From Apus apus (taxonomy: Eukaryota > Chordata > Aves > Apodiformes > Apodidae), in NCBI RefSeq assembly GCF_020740795.1, contig NC_067293.1:20650378-20714377 (forward strand): 64,000 bases of DNA, written 5' to 3'. Under the pieces are notes generated by a model, which had not been told where the DNA came from, made no database searches, and saw only the letters and a program-made list of their open reading frames with translations. Made by a program: the position numbers and the translations under genes. Below, one piece after another: positions 12,608 through 22,578 of this stretch. Positions within the stretch are counted from its first letter, which is position 1, and every line of letters starts with the position of its first letter.

Positions 12608-13195
12608 TAAACAAAGAAAGTTCACCCAACAGTCTAAGCACCGTTCAGTCGGTGTCTTTATTCATGGTGCTGGATGTACAGGGGATGGCTCCTCCAAAAT
12701 GTGTGTGCCTTACAGGGTAAGGTAAGAGATATATATACAGCTGATAATTATGTGTAATATTTCTAAGAAACATTTTACATATTCATTAGTTTCCCTGAGA
12801 AATCATTTACATAAGTGTCCACCCATGATCACATGCGAAATCATTTACATGAGTGTCCGCCCATTATCACATGCGTGTTAAGTCCATTAGGGTCTCCTGG
12901 GGGTCGTTTACTTCATCCTTGAGTCTTCCTCACAGAAACCTTTGGCCCAGCTCTGTCTCTTCTGTTTGTCTCTGCTGGCTCCGCAGTAGAACTGGTTCCA
13001 GTCATCCCTACTCGCAGCTGAATGGCTTCTTTCTTCTTCAAGGACCCTTCTATTTCTTCCCTAAAACTACAGATAAGCTCACACAAAAGGCTTTCACAAC
13101 TCACTAGCAGTAGGCCCAGATGAGAGATTTACACCCCACAAGCAGTTAATTATTATTTAATTATTAAGTCAGAGTTTGGTTAATGCTCTGTTTCA
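12608..13195 (-). mobile_element. Solo LTR (family A), second copy, minus orientation
   Basis: Matches the element at 4904-5442 over its length, with the poly(A) hexamer and TATATA in the same minus-strand order. The left terminus has decayed from TGAAACA to TTAAACA, while the right TGTTTCA (13189-13195) is intact. No target duplication is visible. It differs from copy 1 by a duplicated block of about 40 bp near 12800-12875 and by an AT-rich expansion near 13145-13165. A CR1 begins directly at its right edge. Confidence 0.85.
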
Positions 13196-13815
13196 CATCC
13201 AACCTGCCCTTGAACACCTCTAGAGAAAGGGCATCCACAACCTATTCCAGCACCTTATTACCCTCCTGGTGAAGAATTTCTTCCTGATATCTAACTTAAA
13301 TCTCCCCTCTTTCAGCTTAAAACCATTATCCCTTGTCCTATCACTGCCCTCTCTGGTGAAAAGCCCCTCCCCAGCTTTCCTGGAGCCCCTTCAGGCCCTG
13401 GAAGGTGCTGGAGCCTTCTCTTCTCCAGGCTGAACATCCCCCAACTCCCTCAGCCTGTCTTCATAGCAGAGCTGCTCCAGCCCTGTGATCATCTTTGTGG
13501 CCCTTCTCTGGACCCTCTCCAACAGCTCCATGTCTCTTCTGTGGTGAGGGCTCCAGAGCTGGACACAGTGTTCCAGGTGGGGTCTCACCAGAGCAGAGCA
13601 GAGGGGCAGAATCCCCTCCCTGGCCCTGCTGGCTGCACTTCTTGTGATGCAGCCCAGGACACAATTGGCCTCTGGGCTCCAGCACTCACTGGCAGTTCAT
13701 GTCCAGCTTCTCATCTGCTACTACCCCCAAGTCCTTCTCCTCAGGACTGCTCTCCAGCCCTTCTCCCCCCAGCCTGGATTTGTGCCTGGGGTTGTGCTGA
13801 CCCAGGGACAGTACT
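13196..13815 (-). mobile_element. CR1 LINE, antisense
   Basis: Antisense CR1 ORF2 end and 3' UTR ('ccctctttcagcttaaaacc', 'gctgctccagcc', 'ggacacagtgttccaggtgg'). The 3' end is missing because the LTR edge at 13195 interrupts it. Confidence 0.9.
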
Positions 13816-13916
13816 GGTATCAGGTCCCTGGGCAGAAGTCACTCAGCAGTGTGCTCTGCAGGATGTACACACTCTTCCACAAATTATCTGACACTGTGAC
13901 CAAGCTAGTGGGAGTC

Positions 13917-13997
13917 TTCAAATACAAATACAAATACAAATACAAATACAAATACAAATACAAATACAAATACAAATACAAATACAAATACAAATAC
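13917..13997 (+). repeat. (AAATAC)n hexamer microsatellite
   Basis: About 13 perfect tandem copies of a 6-bp unit (aaatac). Such perfection implies high instability. Confidence 0.97.
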
Positions 13998-14505
13998 GTG
14001 CCCTGGTAAGTGTCCTCTACAAAAAAAGTCTTTACTTCAACAAGAGATTTTCACTCTTCAGTTGATCCATTTAAAGGCAAGGACAGTGTATTCAGAGGGC
14101 AAATGCCCTTGCTTCTCTTCTAATGGCTTCTAATGAATTCTCACAAAATACTGGAAGAGGATTTGCAAAGGCAAAGCATGGGAGGCTTGAGGCAGGCATG
14201 ACTTGTGAAAGGCTTTTCAAGGCTGTCTTCATCAGGAATATTGTTTGAGTGTCTCTGCTCTGCAAAAAGTGAACTGAAATAATTCAATTCAAGCCTTCAG
14301 CTAATTCAAGCTGGATGATTAGCTTCAGATGAGAGACACCACTTGAGTTTGAGCCGGTTCTGCCCTACTTGTGCTAGCCAGATTAAAAAAACCCCCACAT
14401 TTCAGTGATCCAAATTCTAGTACTTCCAGTTTTGTTTCCATGTACATGTAAAGCACTGAGCAGCTGTTATGTTACTTATCTTTCATCTCCTTCTGTTTGT
14501 CATTG
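13998..14505. other. Unassigned stretch
   Basis: I see nothing beyond single-copy DNA. Confidence 0.5.
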
Positions 14506-14885
14506 CTGTAGTTATCCTCTTCCTTCTCTTCTTCCTCCCCCTTCCTCCCACTCCTCCTCCACAATTTCATCCCAATCCTCCTTCAGGAGGATTAGTTGTC
14601 CTTATTCTCCTTTTCATCCTCTTGTTCCTTTCTTCTTGTTTCTCCTCCTGCTTTTTCTCCCCTGCTGCATCCACCACCTTCTCTTTGTTCTGTTCCCCTT
14701 CATCCTGTATATCATCCTCCTCTTCCTTCTCTTTATCTTCCTTCTCCTCATATTCTCATTTCTCTTTGTTCTCCTTTTCCTTTTTCTCCCTTCTTCTCCT
14801 CCTCCTGGCCCCCTGCCTCCTACTCCTCTTCCTCCCCCTTTGTCTCTTCTTTCTCATGTTTGTCCTCCTCCTCCTGTTCTGTATC
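14506..14885 (+). repeat. Long polypyrimidine tract
   Basis: About 380 bases of almost pure C/T, without a clean repeat unit. The large serine/leucine/proline-rich open frames across it come only from its composition. The mirror-like C/T bias could allow triplex DNA. Confidence 0.9.
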
Positions 14886-14887
14886 TT

Positions 14888-15845
14888 CATAGAATCACAG
14901 AATCATCAAGGTTGGAAAAGATCTTCAAGATCATCAAGTCCAACCATCCACCATACAACCCCTAACCACTAAATCATCTTCTGAAACACCAGGTCCACTC
15001 GTTTTTTGAACCCTTTCAGGGACAGTACCTCCACCACCTCCCTGGTGGTGGCCTGTTCCAATGTCTCACCACTCTTTCTGTGAAGAAACTTTTCCTAATA
15101 TCCAATTGGAACCTCCCCTGGCACAATTGACCCCATTTCCTCTTTTCCTATTGCTGGTCACTAGAGAGAAGAGGCCAACACCCACCTCACTGCAACCTCC
15201 TTTCAGGCAGTTGTAGAGAGCAATGAGGTCTCCCCTTAGCCTTCTCCAGGCTGAACAACACCAGCTTCTTCAGCCTCTCCTCATAAGACCCTTCATCCTA
15301 GTTGCCCTTCTCTGCACCCTCTCCAGCTCCTTGACGTCCTTCCTATCCTGTGGTGCCCAAACCTACCCCAAGTGCTCAAGGTGCAGCCTCACCAAGGCCA
15401 AGTAGAGGGGCAGGATCACCTCCCTGGTTCTGCTGGTCACACTATTCCTGATGCAGGGCAGGGTGGTGTTGGTCTTCTTGGCCACCTGGGCACATACTGC
15501 TGACTCATGTTCAGCTGATGTCAACCAGTACTCCCAGGTCCCTCTCTGCTGGGCAGCTCTCCAGCCACTCCTCCCCAAACCTCGATCATTGCCTGGGGTT
15601 GTTGTGGCCCAAGCGCAGGACCCAACATTTGGCCTTATTGAAACTCAAACAATTGGCCTTGGCCGTATCGATCCAGCTTGTCCAGATCCCTCTGCAGAGC
15701 CTCCTTGCCCCCAAGGAGATCAACACTTCACCCAAGTTAGTGTCATCTGCAAACTTACTGAAGGTGCACTCTGTACGCTGATCCAAATCATCAATGTTAA
15801 ACAGGAGCAGCCCTGGCGACACCACTTGTGACTGGCCCCGGGCTG
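14888..15845 (-). mobile_element. CR1 LINE, antisense, about 0.95 kb
   Basis: The 3' tail starts at 14888 ('atagaatcacagaatcatc'), with the 3' UTR and ORF2 end following in reverse. Further right, the minus strand still reads a KFADDTN reverse-transcriptase motif. Several frameshifts and stops are present. Confidence 0.92.
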
Positions 15846-16077
15846 GATTTAACTCCATTGAACACTCAGTGATTCCCCATTTAGAAACAAGACTCAATTT
15901 GACCTTTTCTTGTGTCAGCATGAGAAAAACAACAGGCTGACAGTGGGGGTTTGTGGTTTGGAGAGAGCAGGAAAATAAGCTCATTCCACTGAGCATCTGG
16001 TGGGTACCTGCCTATTATTAAAGCGTCATTATTTAAGTGGAGGTTATTTAAGAGCTCTTGGAGTGAGTGCCACAGAG
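15846..16077. other. Unassigned stretch
   Basis: I see nothing here. It is a short single-copy interval between two CR1 copies of opposite orientation. Confidence 0.5.
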
Positions 16078-16483
16078 ATGATCTGAGGGCTGGAGCAGCT
16101 CTGCTCTGCAGAGAAGCTGTGAGAGTTGGGGTTGTTCAGCCTGGAGAAGAGAAGGCTCCAGGGAGACCTTCCAGTACCTGAAGGGGCTACAGGAAAGCTG
16201 GAGAGGAACTTTTGACAAGGGCATGGAGTGGTAGGATGAGGGGGAATGGTTTCAAGCTAGAAGAGGGGAAATGTAGATTAGACATCAGGAGGAAATTCTT
16301 CACTAAAGGGTTGTAAGACTTTGGCCTAGGTTGCCTAAGGAAGCTGTGGAGTCCCCATCCCTGGAAGTGTTCAAGAACAGGTTGGATGGGGCTTAGAACA
16401 ACCTGGTGCAGTGGGAGGTGTCCCTGCCCATGGCACGGGGGTTGGAACTAGATGATTTTCAAGGTCCTTTCCAAATCAAACCA
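16078..16483 (+). mobile_element. CR1 LINE, sense 3' portion
   Basis: Contains 'gctggagcagctctgctctg', 'ttcagcctggagaagagaagg', 'caggttggatggggctt' and the 3' end 'gatgattttcaaggtcc' in sense order. Confidence 0.9.
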
Positions 16484-16519
16484 ATTTGTAATTGGCCAGA
16501 GGGGTGACAGAAGCGACAC

Positions 16520-16665
16520 TGGGCAGTGAGAAGCCTGGGGGTTTGACAGGACACTGAGCAGTGATAGGCCAGGGGAACAGTAGGGACACCAGGATCCCCC
16601 AGGGCAGTGACAGGCTGAGAGAACAGCAGGGGAACCTGGAATCCTGGGGCAGAGACAGGCTGCCT
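16520..16665 (+). repeat. Degenerate 45-50 bp repeat
   Basis: Three or four imperfect units of the pattern 'gcagtga-aggc-g-ggaacag-agg'. They precede the RBBP6-like fragment. Confidence 0.45.
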
Positions 16666-16791
16666 ATGAGGTTGGTGTTCTGGAACCCCCTAGAACCTCT
16701 GGGACACCTGAGGAATGGTCACCCAAGGTGCTTTGTGTATTGGTTACTTGGTGCTGTGTGGGAGCTGGGGTGTGGGCATCTCTCTTCAACC

Positions 16792-16923
16792 ATGTCCCAT
16801 GTCTACTACAAGTTCTTCTCCAGGCTGAACTATGCTACAGTCACCTTCATCAGCCTCTATATCTCCCTGCATAACCTCAAGAGCCGGATCATGGGCCATG
16901 AGAAGCTGAAGGTGACCAGCTGT
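16792..16923 (+). pseudogene. RBBP6: RBBP6-like DWNN-domain fragment
   Basis: 44 codons from an ATG read MSHVYYKFFSRLNYATVTF, then LYISLHNLK and IMGHEKLK. This lines up with the N-terminal DWNN (ubiquitin-like) domain of the E3 ligase RBBP6, which acts on p53/MDM2 and in 3'-end processing. The start of the family protein is present and the similarity stops after the first 44 residues. The frame continues open to 17016, but as non-family residues. Codon usage is G/C-rich at third positions, unlike the AT-rich flank. No splice donor could be assigned with confidence. It may be a processed or duplicated fragment, or the first exon of a diverged copy. Several residues conserved in the domain differ here, which favours a non-functional relic. 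Confidence 0.6.
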
Positions 16924-17869
16924 GCTGTGCTATTCTGGCAGCTACCGTTGGGGCAGGGATTTGGATGTTGGGCAGCCGCCATTGGGACAGTGATTTGGAT
17001 GTTGAGCTGGGTATAGAAGGGCTGATGTGTGATGTATGGTGCTTACAGAAGTTTTGGTTACCTGCAAGTTACCTTCTAGATGAAATGATAAGGAAATGTG
17101 GGAGGGTGTTGTGTAGTAACCAGCTGGAGAAAGCTGAATGTGATAGAGATAGATGGCTAATGTGACGGAAAAAAGGGGGCTTTGGTAACTTAATTTTGTC
17201 TTCAACTTGTTTTACTCCCCTGCATGGGAGAAATGATTCTGTGGCTGTTGCAGAAGCAGCTCACTAGCACCGTTTTGGATCAAGTGTGTATCTGTGAGTT
17301 AGGATCTATGCAGACCCTTTACAGCCATCTTGCACATGAGTGTTCTCTGTATCTAGATTAGACTTTGGAATTTCTTGTTAATATCTCTTCTTTTCTACAC
17401 CAGAGGTGCTGTCATTCAGGCAGTACTGAGCATCATTTCACCATACATTGCTAAGCATGTGTTTTTTTCCTGGTACTGCATGTTAACCACATCAGGGCAC
17501 TACTGAAGTTTTATGGCAGAACATTAGTGGTGAATATATGTTAGAAATGTTCTTAGACAATACATAATTTTTTTAAAAATCTAATTAATGATACTTGATT
17601 CTCAGAAATTATTATGGTTTTTTATTGCTAAGTATATATTTCAGTTTGGTAGTCTGCTATCTTGCTAAGTTTGAATGTGATTAAAGACTTTGGGATGTGA
17701 CTTTTCAGAAATAAAAAGACTTGTAAAATGATTTATTTCCTTAAACATTATTTTTTCTTTTTTTGTTTTTTCTCTTCCAATACCCCACCCTGTGGTTCTG
17801 TGACACTCTTACAACAGTCTTTGCTTTAAAATGTGTACTAGTGGTTTTTTTCCTCTTCATGTTTCATGT
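16924..17869. other. Unassigned stretch
   Basis: Single-copy, increasingly AT-rich DNA. No gene is seen. Confidence 0.5.
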
Positions 17870-18030
17870 ATTACAAGTTAAACAGAATAAATATATAAGT
17901 AATAGAATATCAAACGATTAATATTAATTATATTTATAAATATTTATTAATATTTATTAAGTTTATAAATTGATATTAATTAATACTAATAACAATAATT
18001 ATATAAATATAATGAGCATATAAATACTGC
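17870..18030. repeat. AT-rich low-complexity block
   Basis: Mostly A and T, with repeated 'attaatatttat' motifs. Confidence 0.7.
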
Positions 18031-18577
18031 AGTAACTGTCACTTCAGCCCCAGCCTTGAAAGTAGTTGTGCCTAAATCTCACTGCTTATCTACAGATACT
18101 TAATCTATTTTCAGGGGAATGTCTGTGTGTGAAGACAGAGCACAATATTAGGGGTCTGAGGGAGGCCACTGTGTTGCATGACACACATAGAGTCACAGGT
18201 AGAGATACATTTCAGAAGTCTTGAATTTTTCTAGTAGTAATAAATAAAATTGTCAAGAGTTTTTGAAAAATGTTTTGATTTGCTTTAAGGGCTTTGCTGC
18301 AGAAGGGTCTCTGAATTCTGCCTGCAGTTGCTAATATACTTTCAGCTGCACAGATGCTGGCAGCTGAATGGCCGACTGGCTGACGTCACTTTGTAATAGT
18401 TCAGTCTGTGTAAACCAGCCTGAAAACCAGGGTGTTGGGTGGCAATAGGCTGCGATGGAGCCCAGTTATTATCACCAGAAGAAAACTGTTTTGAAATAGG
18501 CCAGACACATGGATTCTGTGAGGTGAGGAACAGAAAGCAAAGTTTTAGAAGAAATTGTTTACTCCGTGTGTGGTGAG
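18031..18577. other. Unassigned stretch
   Basis: No gene or repeat is recognised. Confidence 0.5.
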
Positions 18578-18700
18578 ACACTGGCCCAGGTTGCCCAGAG
18601 AAGCTGTAGAGGCCCCATCTCTGGAAGTGTTCAAGGCCAGGTTGGATGGAGCTTGGAGCAACCTGGTCTAATGGGAAGTGTCCCTACTCATGGTATCAAT
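18578..18700 (+). mobile_element. CR1 3' UTR fragment
   Basis: 'acactggcccaggttgccc' followed by 'ggttggatggagcttggag' and 'aagtgtccctactcatgg' in sense order. It is truncated at both ends. Confidence 0.85.
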
Positions 18701-21268
18701 GGTTGCATGTTTGATTCATGATGAGTAGCAACAGATGAAAATATCTGAGGACTTCCTCTTGCCCTGTTGTGTTCTAAGTATAATTTGTGACAAAGTAGAA
18801 ATGTGATTTTGGGGTTTCTCTTAGTTGCATTGAATGTACCAAGAGCTTAGATATATCCAGTTTATGTATACAAATAACTGCCCATTAGCTAGACTATCAG
18901 AACATGATGTTTTGATGTTCAGGTTGTCTACTGTGTTTTCAGTGTTTTAGTTCGGGTGCAAGTGCTTTATTTGAAGTTCTGATCACCTTTATTTGTTCTT
19001 CTAGAAGCCAAAAGGTGCCAGTGAGGGGAACATTAAAAGCAGAATGTAAATACACAGTTTCACTCTTTCTAGTACATCCTGCACTGATTCTAAACATTGT
19101 AGCCTTATATTAATTTCCCAAACATTAACTTAATTAATTGTGCAGTAAAACACTGTATATGTTGTAAACACGTGTTTGGTTCAGCATGGTAAGAGTGAGG
19201 AATGCCATAGTTTGCACAGTTCTAGTATGAATATTGGTATTTCTGCCCATTCATGCACTGTATTTCATATTAAACATGCTAGAATATTTTCTGAATGACT
19301 TTGTGTGGCACAGCTAATGTGTGATTGTTTCTAGATCATGTAGGTTCAAGGTTTGCACAATTGAACCTGGTGCCTTATTCTCTCTGTCTACAGCTAGGAA
19401 TGTGGCTGTTTGTACAGGTTAGTGTGTGCTTTTTGTTTCTTGCAGCAAAAGTTGTTTGAAGTGTGTTTTTTGGTATTTTCATATTGCAACCTCTAGCTTT
19501 TTTTTTTTTTTTTTTAAATGCTCTTTTTGCCTAATGGTTTTTGAAAATGTTATCAAAACCCACTGAGAAAGTATCATTGTTAAACTTGGTACTATTTCTT
19601 ACTTTTGACTGGGGATTCAAACAAACATGCAAGCCAACATTCCAAACAGTTTGAGAACAGTTCTGTGCAGCTAAATGCTTCCTTTTTGTGTCCATAGATA
19701 CTTGGGTATTTCTTCCTAAACTGGGTAGTTGGAATGATATTGTTTGGGCCCCTGAAAATGTCTAAAGCCCAGTGTACAAATTTTGGCACAAGGTCAAAGC
19801 ATTTGTGGGTAAAAGCCTTTCATTTTTCTTCACTTCTGCCTGCAGCCCATGTTTGGATCTGGGTGACTTCAGGGTTGGATGCTGCTTCAGTTTCCCAAAG
19901 GTTCAGCATATCTCTAGAGCACCACCATCTGGAATTGACATTTGGAAAAGAGGCAGCATTTTTCTTCAGGTTTGGAGACACTCCTGCTAAAATAGAAATA
20001 AGGAGCACAAGGAAATGTCTGACTGGTAGTGGTCTGGATCTTGATTTGCAACCTGGGGTGGAATGCTGTGTGTAACTGCACATTTCAAAATAGTCCTTCT
20101 AGTGAAAAAAATCACTATGTGGTGGTTTTTATTTTTCATTCTGATTTTTTAAGTATAACTGCTTTTCTTCACCGGAATGGGGTGAGGCATTACACTAACC
20201 CCGGGTCCTTGGGTCTGACCACTTGAGAAGCTGTTAGGAGAATGTAATATGGGAATTAGTGAACGCTGGCTCTGTGATCTGTGACAAATAAAGACTTTGC
20301 TTCTCCTGGAGATGTGTGCACTCAGCTTGAAGTTGAAAACTTCTTCTAGGTAGGTCTGAAAACACTGAGTGTGAATCTGATACCCATGATTCTATCACCC
20401 ACTTAGTTTAATTCCTTTTAGGACACAAATGCCTCTCTCCTTGTGAGTTTGAGTTAGTGCAGCTGACCCAGTGACCCTAGTGGTTCATGCAAGGCATTTA
20501 TGCAAACCGTGTTCTTAGTACTTGATTTAATCCAGATGGGTTTTTATTTCTTGAAAATGTGTTCTTATATTTTTGTCTACAAATGTGTATTAACACAAAT
20601 TGCATGTTAACATCCCAAATTAATTTTTTGTGAACAGATTGATGACTCTTCTGCCCCTCTTTCTCTGGCCCAGTTAATTGAGGTATATATAGATTCTTGT
20701 CAAATACTGTAAAAAAAAAAGTTTCATATTGTTAAATCTTATACTATGATCTATACTGGATAACTGTTGGGATGTGAACAAGACTTTAATTCTTAATAAT
20801 TTGAAGTATTTATTTTATCTTTAAAATATGTGTATGTTTTGATGCTATCCTGTAAAGGGTAGTTCCCAGTTTGGGAAGATAGCAGGGGGTTGCCTTACCA
20901 GCCTCAGTGGAATGTTGCAGTGTTATTCATCTCCAAGACACAAAGAAGCTCTTCAGAAGCTGTTCACCATTTTTCATGTTTTGTTAATTTTGCATTGGAA
21001 ACAGACAGTTTTTCCAGAGTACTGTAACTGGCTGTAAGATATGGACACTTCAGTGGGGTCTGCAACAGCCAAATTGGAAGCCTTTCTGTCACATGGACAA
21101 TAGCACAGCTGGTTTTGAATTTCTGGTCATGATGGGTATAGACCCAGTCTCTGGATGCTGCGCAGCATCACAAATTGCAGGGTATATACAGTGGACAACG
21201 CCATGTAATTGGTTTGCACGCAGATTGTGTGAACTGTGTAGCTGTACATGTGTGTTGAGAGGAATAGA
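18701..21268. other. AT-rich single-copy stretch, no gene recognised
   Basis: The longest gene-free interval before the minisatellite. It contains a T-run at about 19494-19515 and an AATAAA at 20287-20292 followed by a T-rich stretch, which could end an unrecognised transcript. No coding exon stands out. Confidence 0.5.
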
Positions 21269-21420
21269 CCCATTATGATGTCATCCATTATGACATCACC
21301 AATGGTGACATCACCCATTATGACACCACCAACTATGACATCACCCACTATGACATCATCCATTATGACATCACGATCTATGATGTCACCTGTTATGACA
21401 TCATCCATTATGACATCACC

Positions 21421-21642
21421 AAGTACGATGTCTTTTATTATGATGTCACTATTGCGATGTCACCCATTGTCATGTCTTTCACAATGATGTCACCCAGTAT
21501 GATGTAACCACTTAGGACATCCCCCATTATGTCCTCCATTATGACGTCACACATGACGATATCACCCATTATGATGACACCCATTATTATGTCATACATT
21601 CAGATGTCACCCGCTACGTCTTCCATTCTGAGGTTACCCATC
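21421..21642 (+). repeat. Higher-order block of the CRE array, copy 1
   Basis: A run of irregular units including 'gatgtaaccacttaggac' and 'gtcatacattc' that recurs in the same order at 22341-22578. It implies a duplication of a multi-unit segment, with copies about 920 bp apart. Confidence 0.85.
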
Positions 21643-22340
21643 GTGATGTCTTCAATTATGACATCACCCATTATGACGTCAGCCATTCGGATGCCACCCA
21701 CTATGATTTCACCCATTGTGATGTCACTCATTATGACATCTTCCATTAGTGTGTGTTCCATTAGGATGCCTTTCTTTGTGATGCTCCCATTATGATGTCA
21801 CATTAATGATGTCATAGATTAGGATGTCACCCGTAATGGCATCACCCGTTATGGTGTCATCTATTATGATGTCATCTGTTATGACATCACCAACTCTGAC
21901 ATCACCCATTATGACGTCACCCATTATGACGTCACCCATTATGACATCACCAATTATGACATCACCCATTATCATGTCATCCATTATGACATCACCCATT
22001 ATGACGCCACCCAATATGACGTTGCCCATTATGACGTCACCCATTATGAGGTCACCCATTATGATGGCACACAATATGACATTGTCCATTATGACATCAC
22101 CAATTTTGATGCCACCCAGTGGGATGTCAAATACTTTGGTGTCATCCATTATGGCATCACCAACTATGACATCACCCATTATGACCTCATCAATTATGAC
22201 ATCACCAACTATGACGTCACCATTTATAATGTAATCCATTATGATGTCACACATTGTGACATCGCCAAGTATGACATCATCCATTACTGACATCACCAAC
22301 TATGATGTCACCCATTATGATGTCTTCCATTATGACATCA

Positions 22341-22578
22341 CCAAGTATGATGTCTTTTATTATTATGTCACCTGTTATGATGTCACCCATTGTCACATCT
22401 TTCATTATGATGTCACCCAGCATGGTGTAACCACTTAGGACATCCTCCATTATGTCCTCCAGTATGATGTCACACATGACAATATCGCCCATTATGATGT
22501 CAACCATTATGATGACACCCATTATTATGTCATACATTCGGATGTCACCCGCTACAACATCTTCCATTCTGAGGTTAT
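22341..22578 (+). repeat. Higher-order block of the CRE array, copy 2
   Basis: Repeats the unusual unit order of 21421-21642, including 'gatgtcttttatta', 'gtaaccacttaggac' and the closing 'cttccattctgaggtta'. Confidence 0.85.

Larger units (their letters stand above)
21269..22578. repeat. CRE-core minisatellite, about 87 units of 15 bp
   Basis: The array is built on a 15-bp unit close to CCATTATGACATCAC. The core of most units is TGACATCA, TGATGTCA or TGACGTCA, and the last of these is the exact cAMP-response element. I count six exact TGACGTCA sites (21542, 21674, 21912, 21927, 22032, 22212), with sites spaced 15 bp apart in the best conserved part. Units vary by substitution and small indels. 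Because 15 is a multiple of three, long open frames arise on both strands (runs of MTSPI and MGDVI pentamers). These are artefacts of the repeat. Confidence 0.97.

Noticed and set aside
14405-14972. 186- and 167-codon Ser/Leu/Pro-rich open frames
   Set aside because: They follow the polypyrimidine tract and run into a CR1; pure composition effect.
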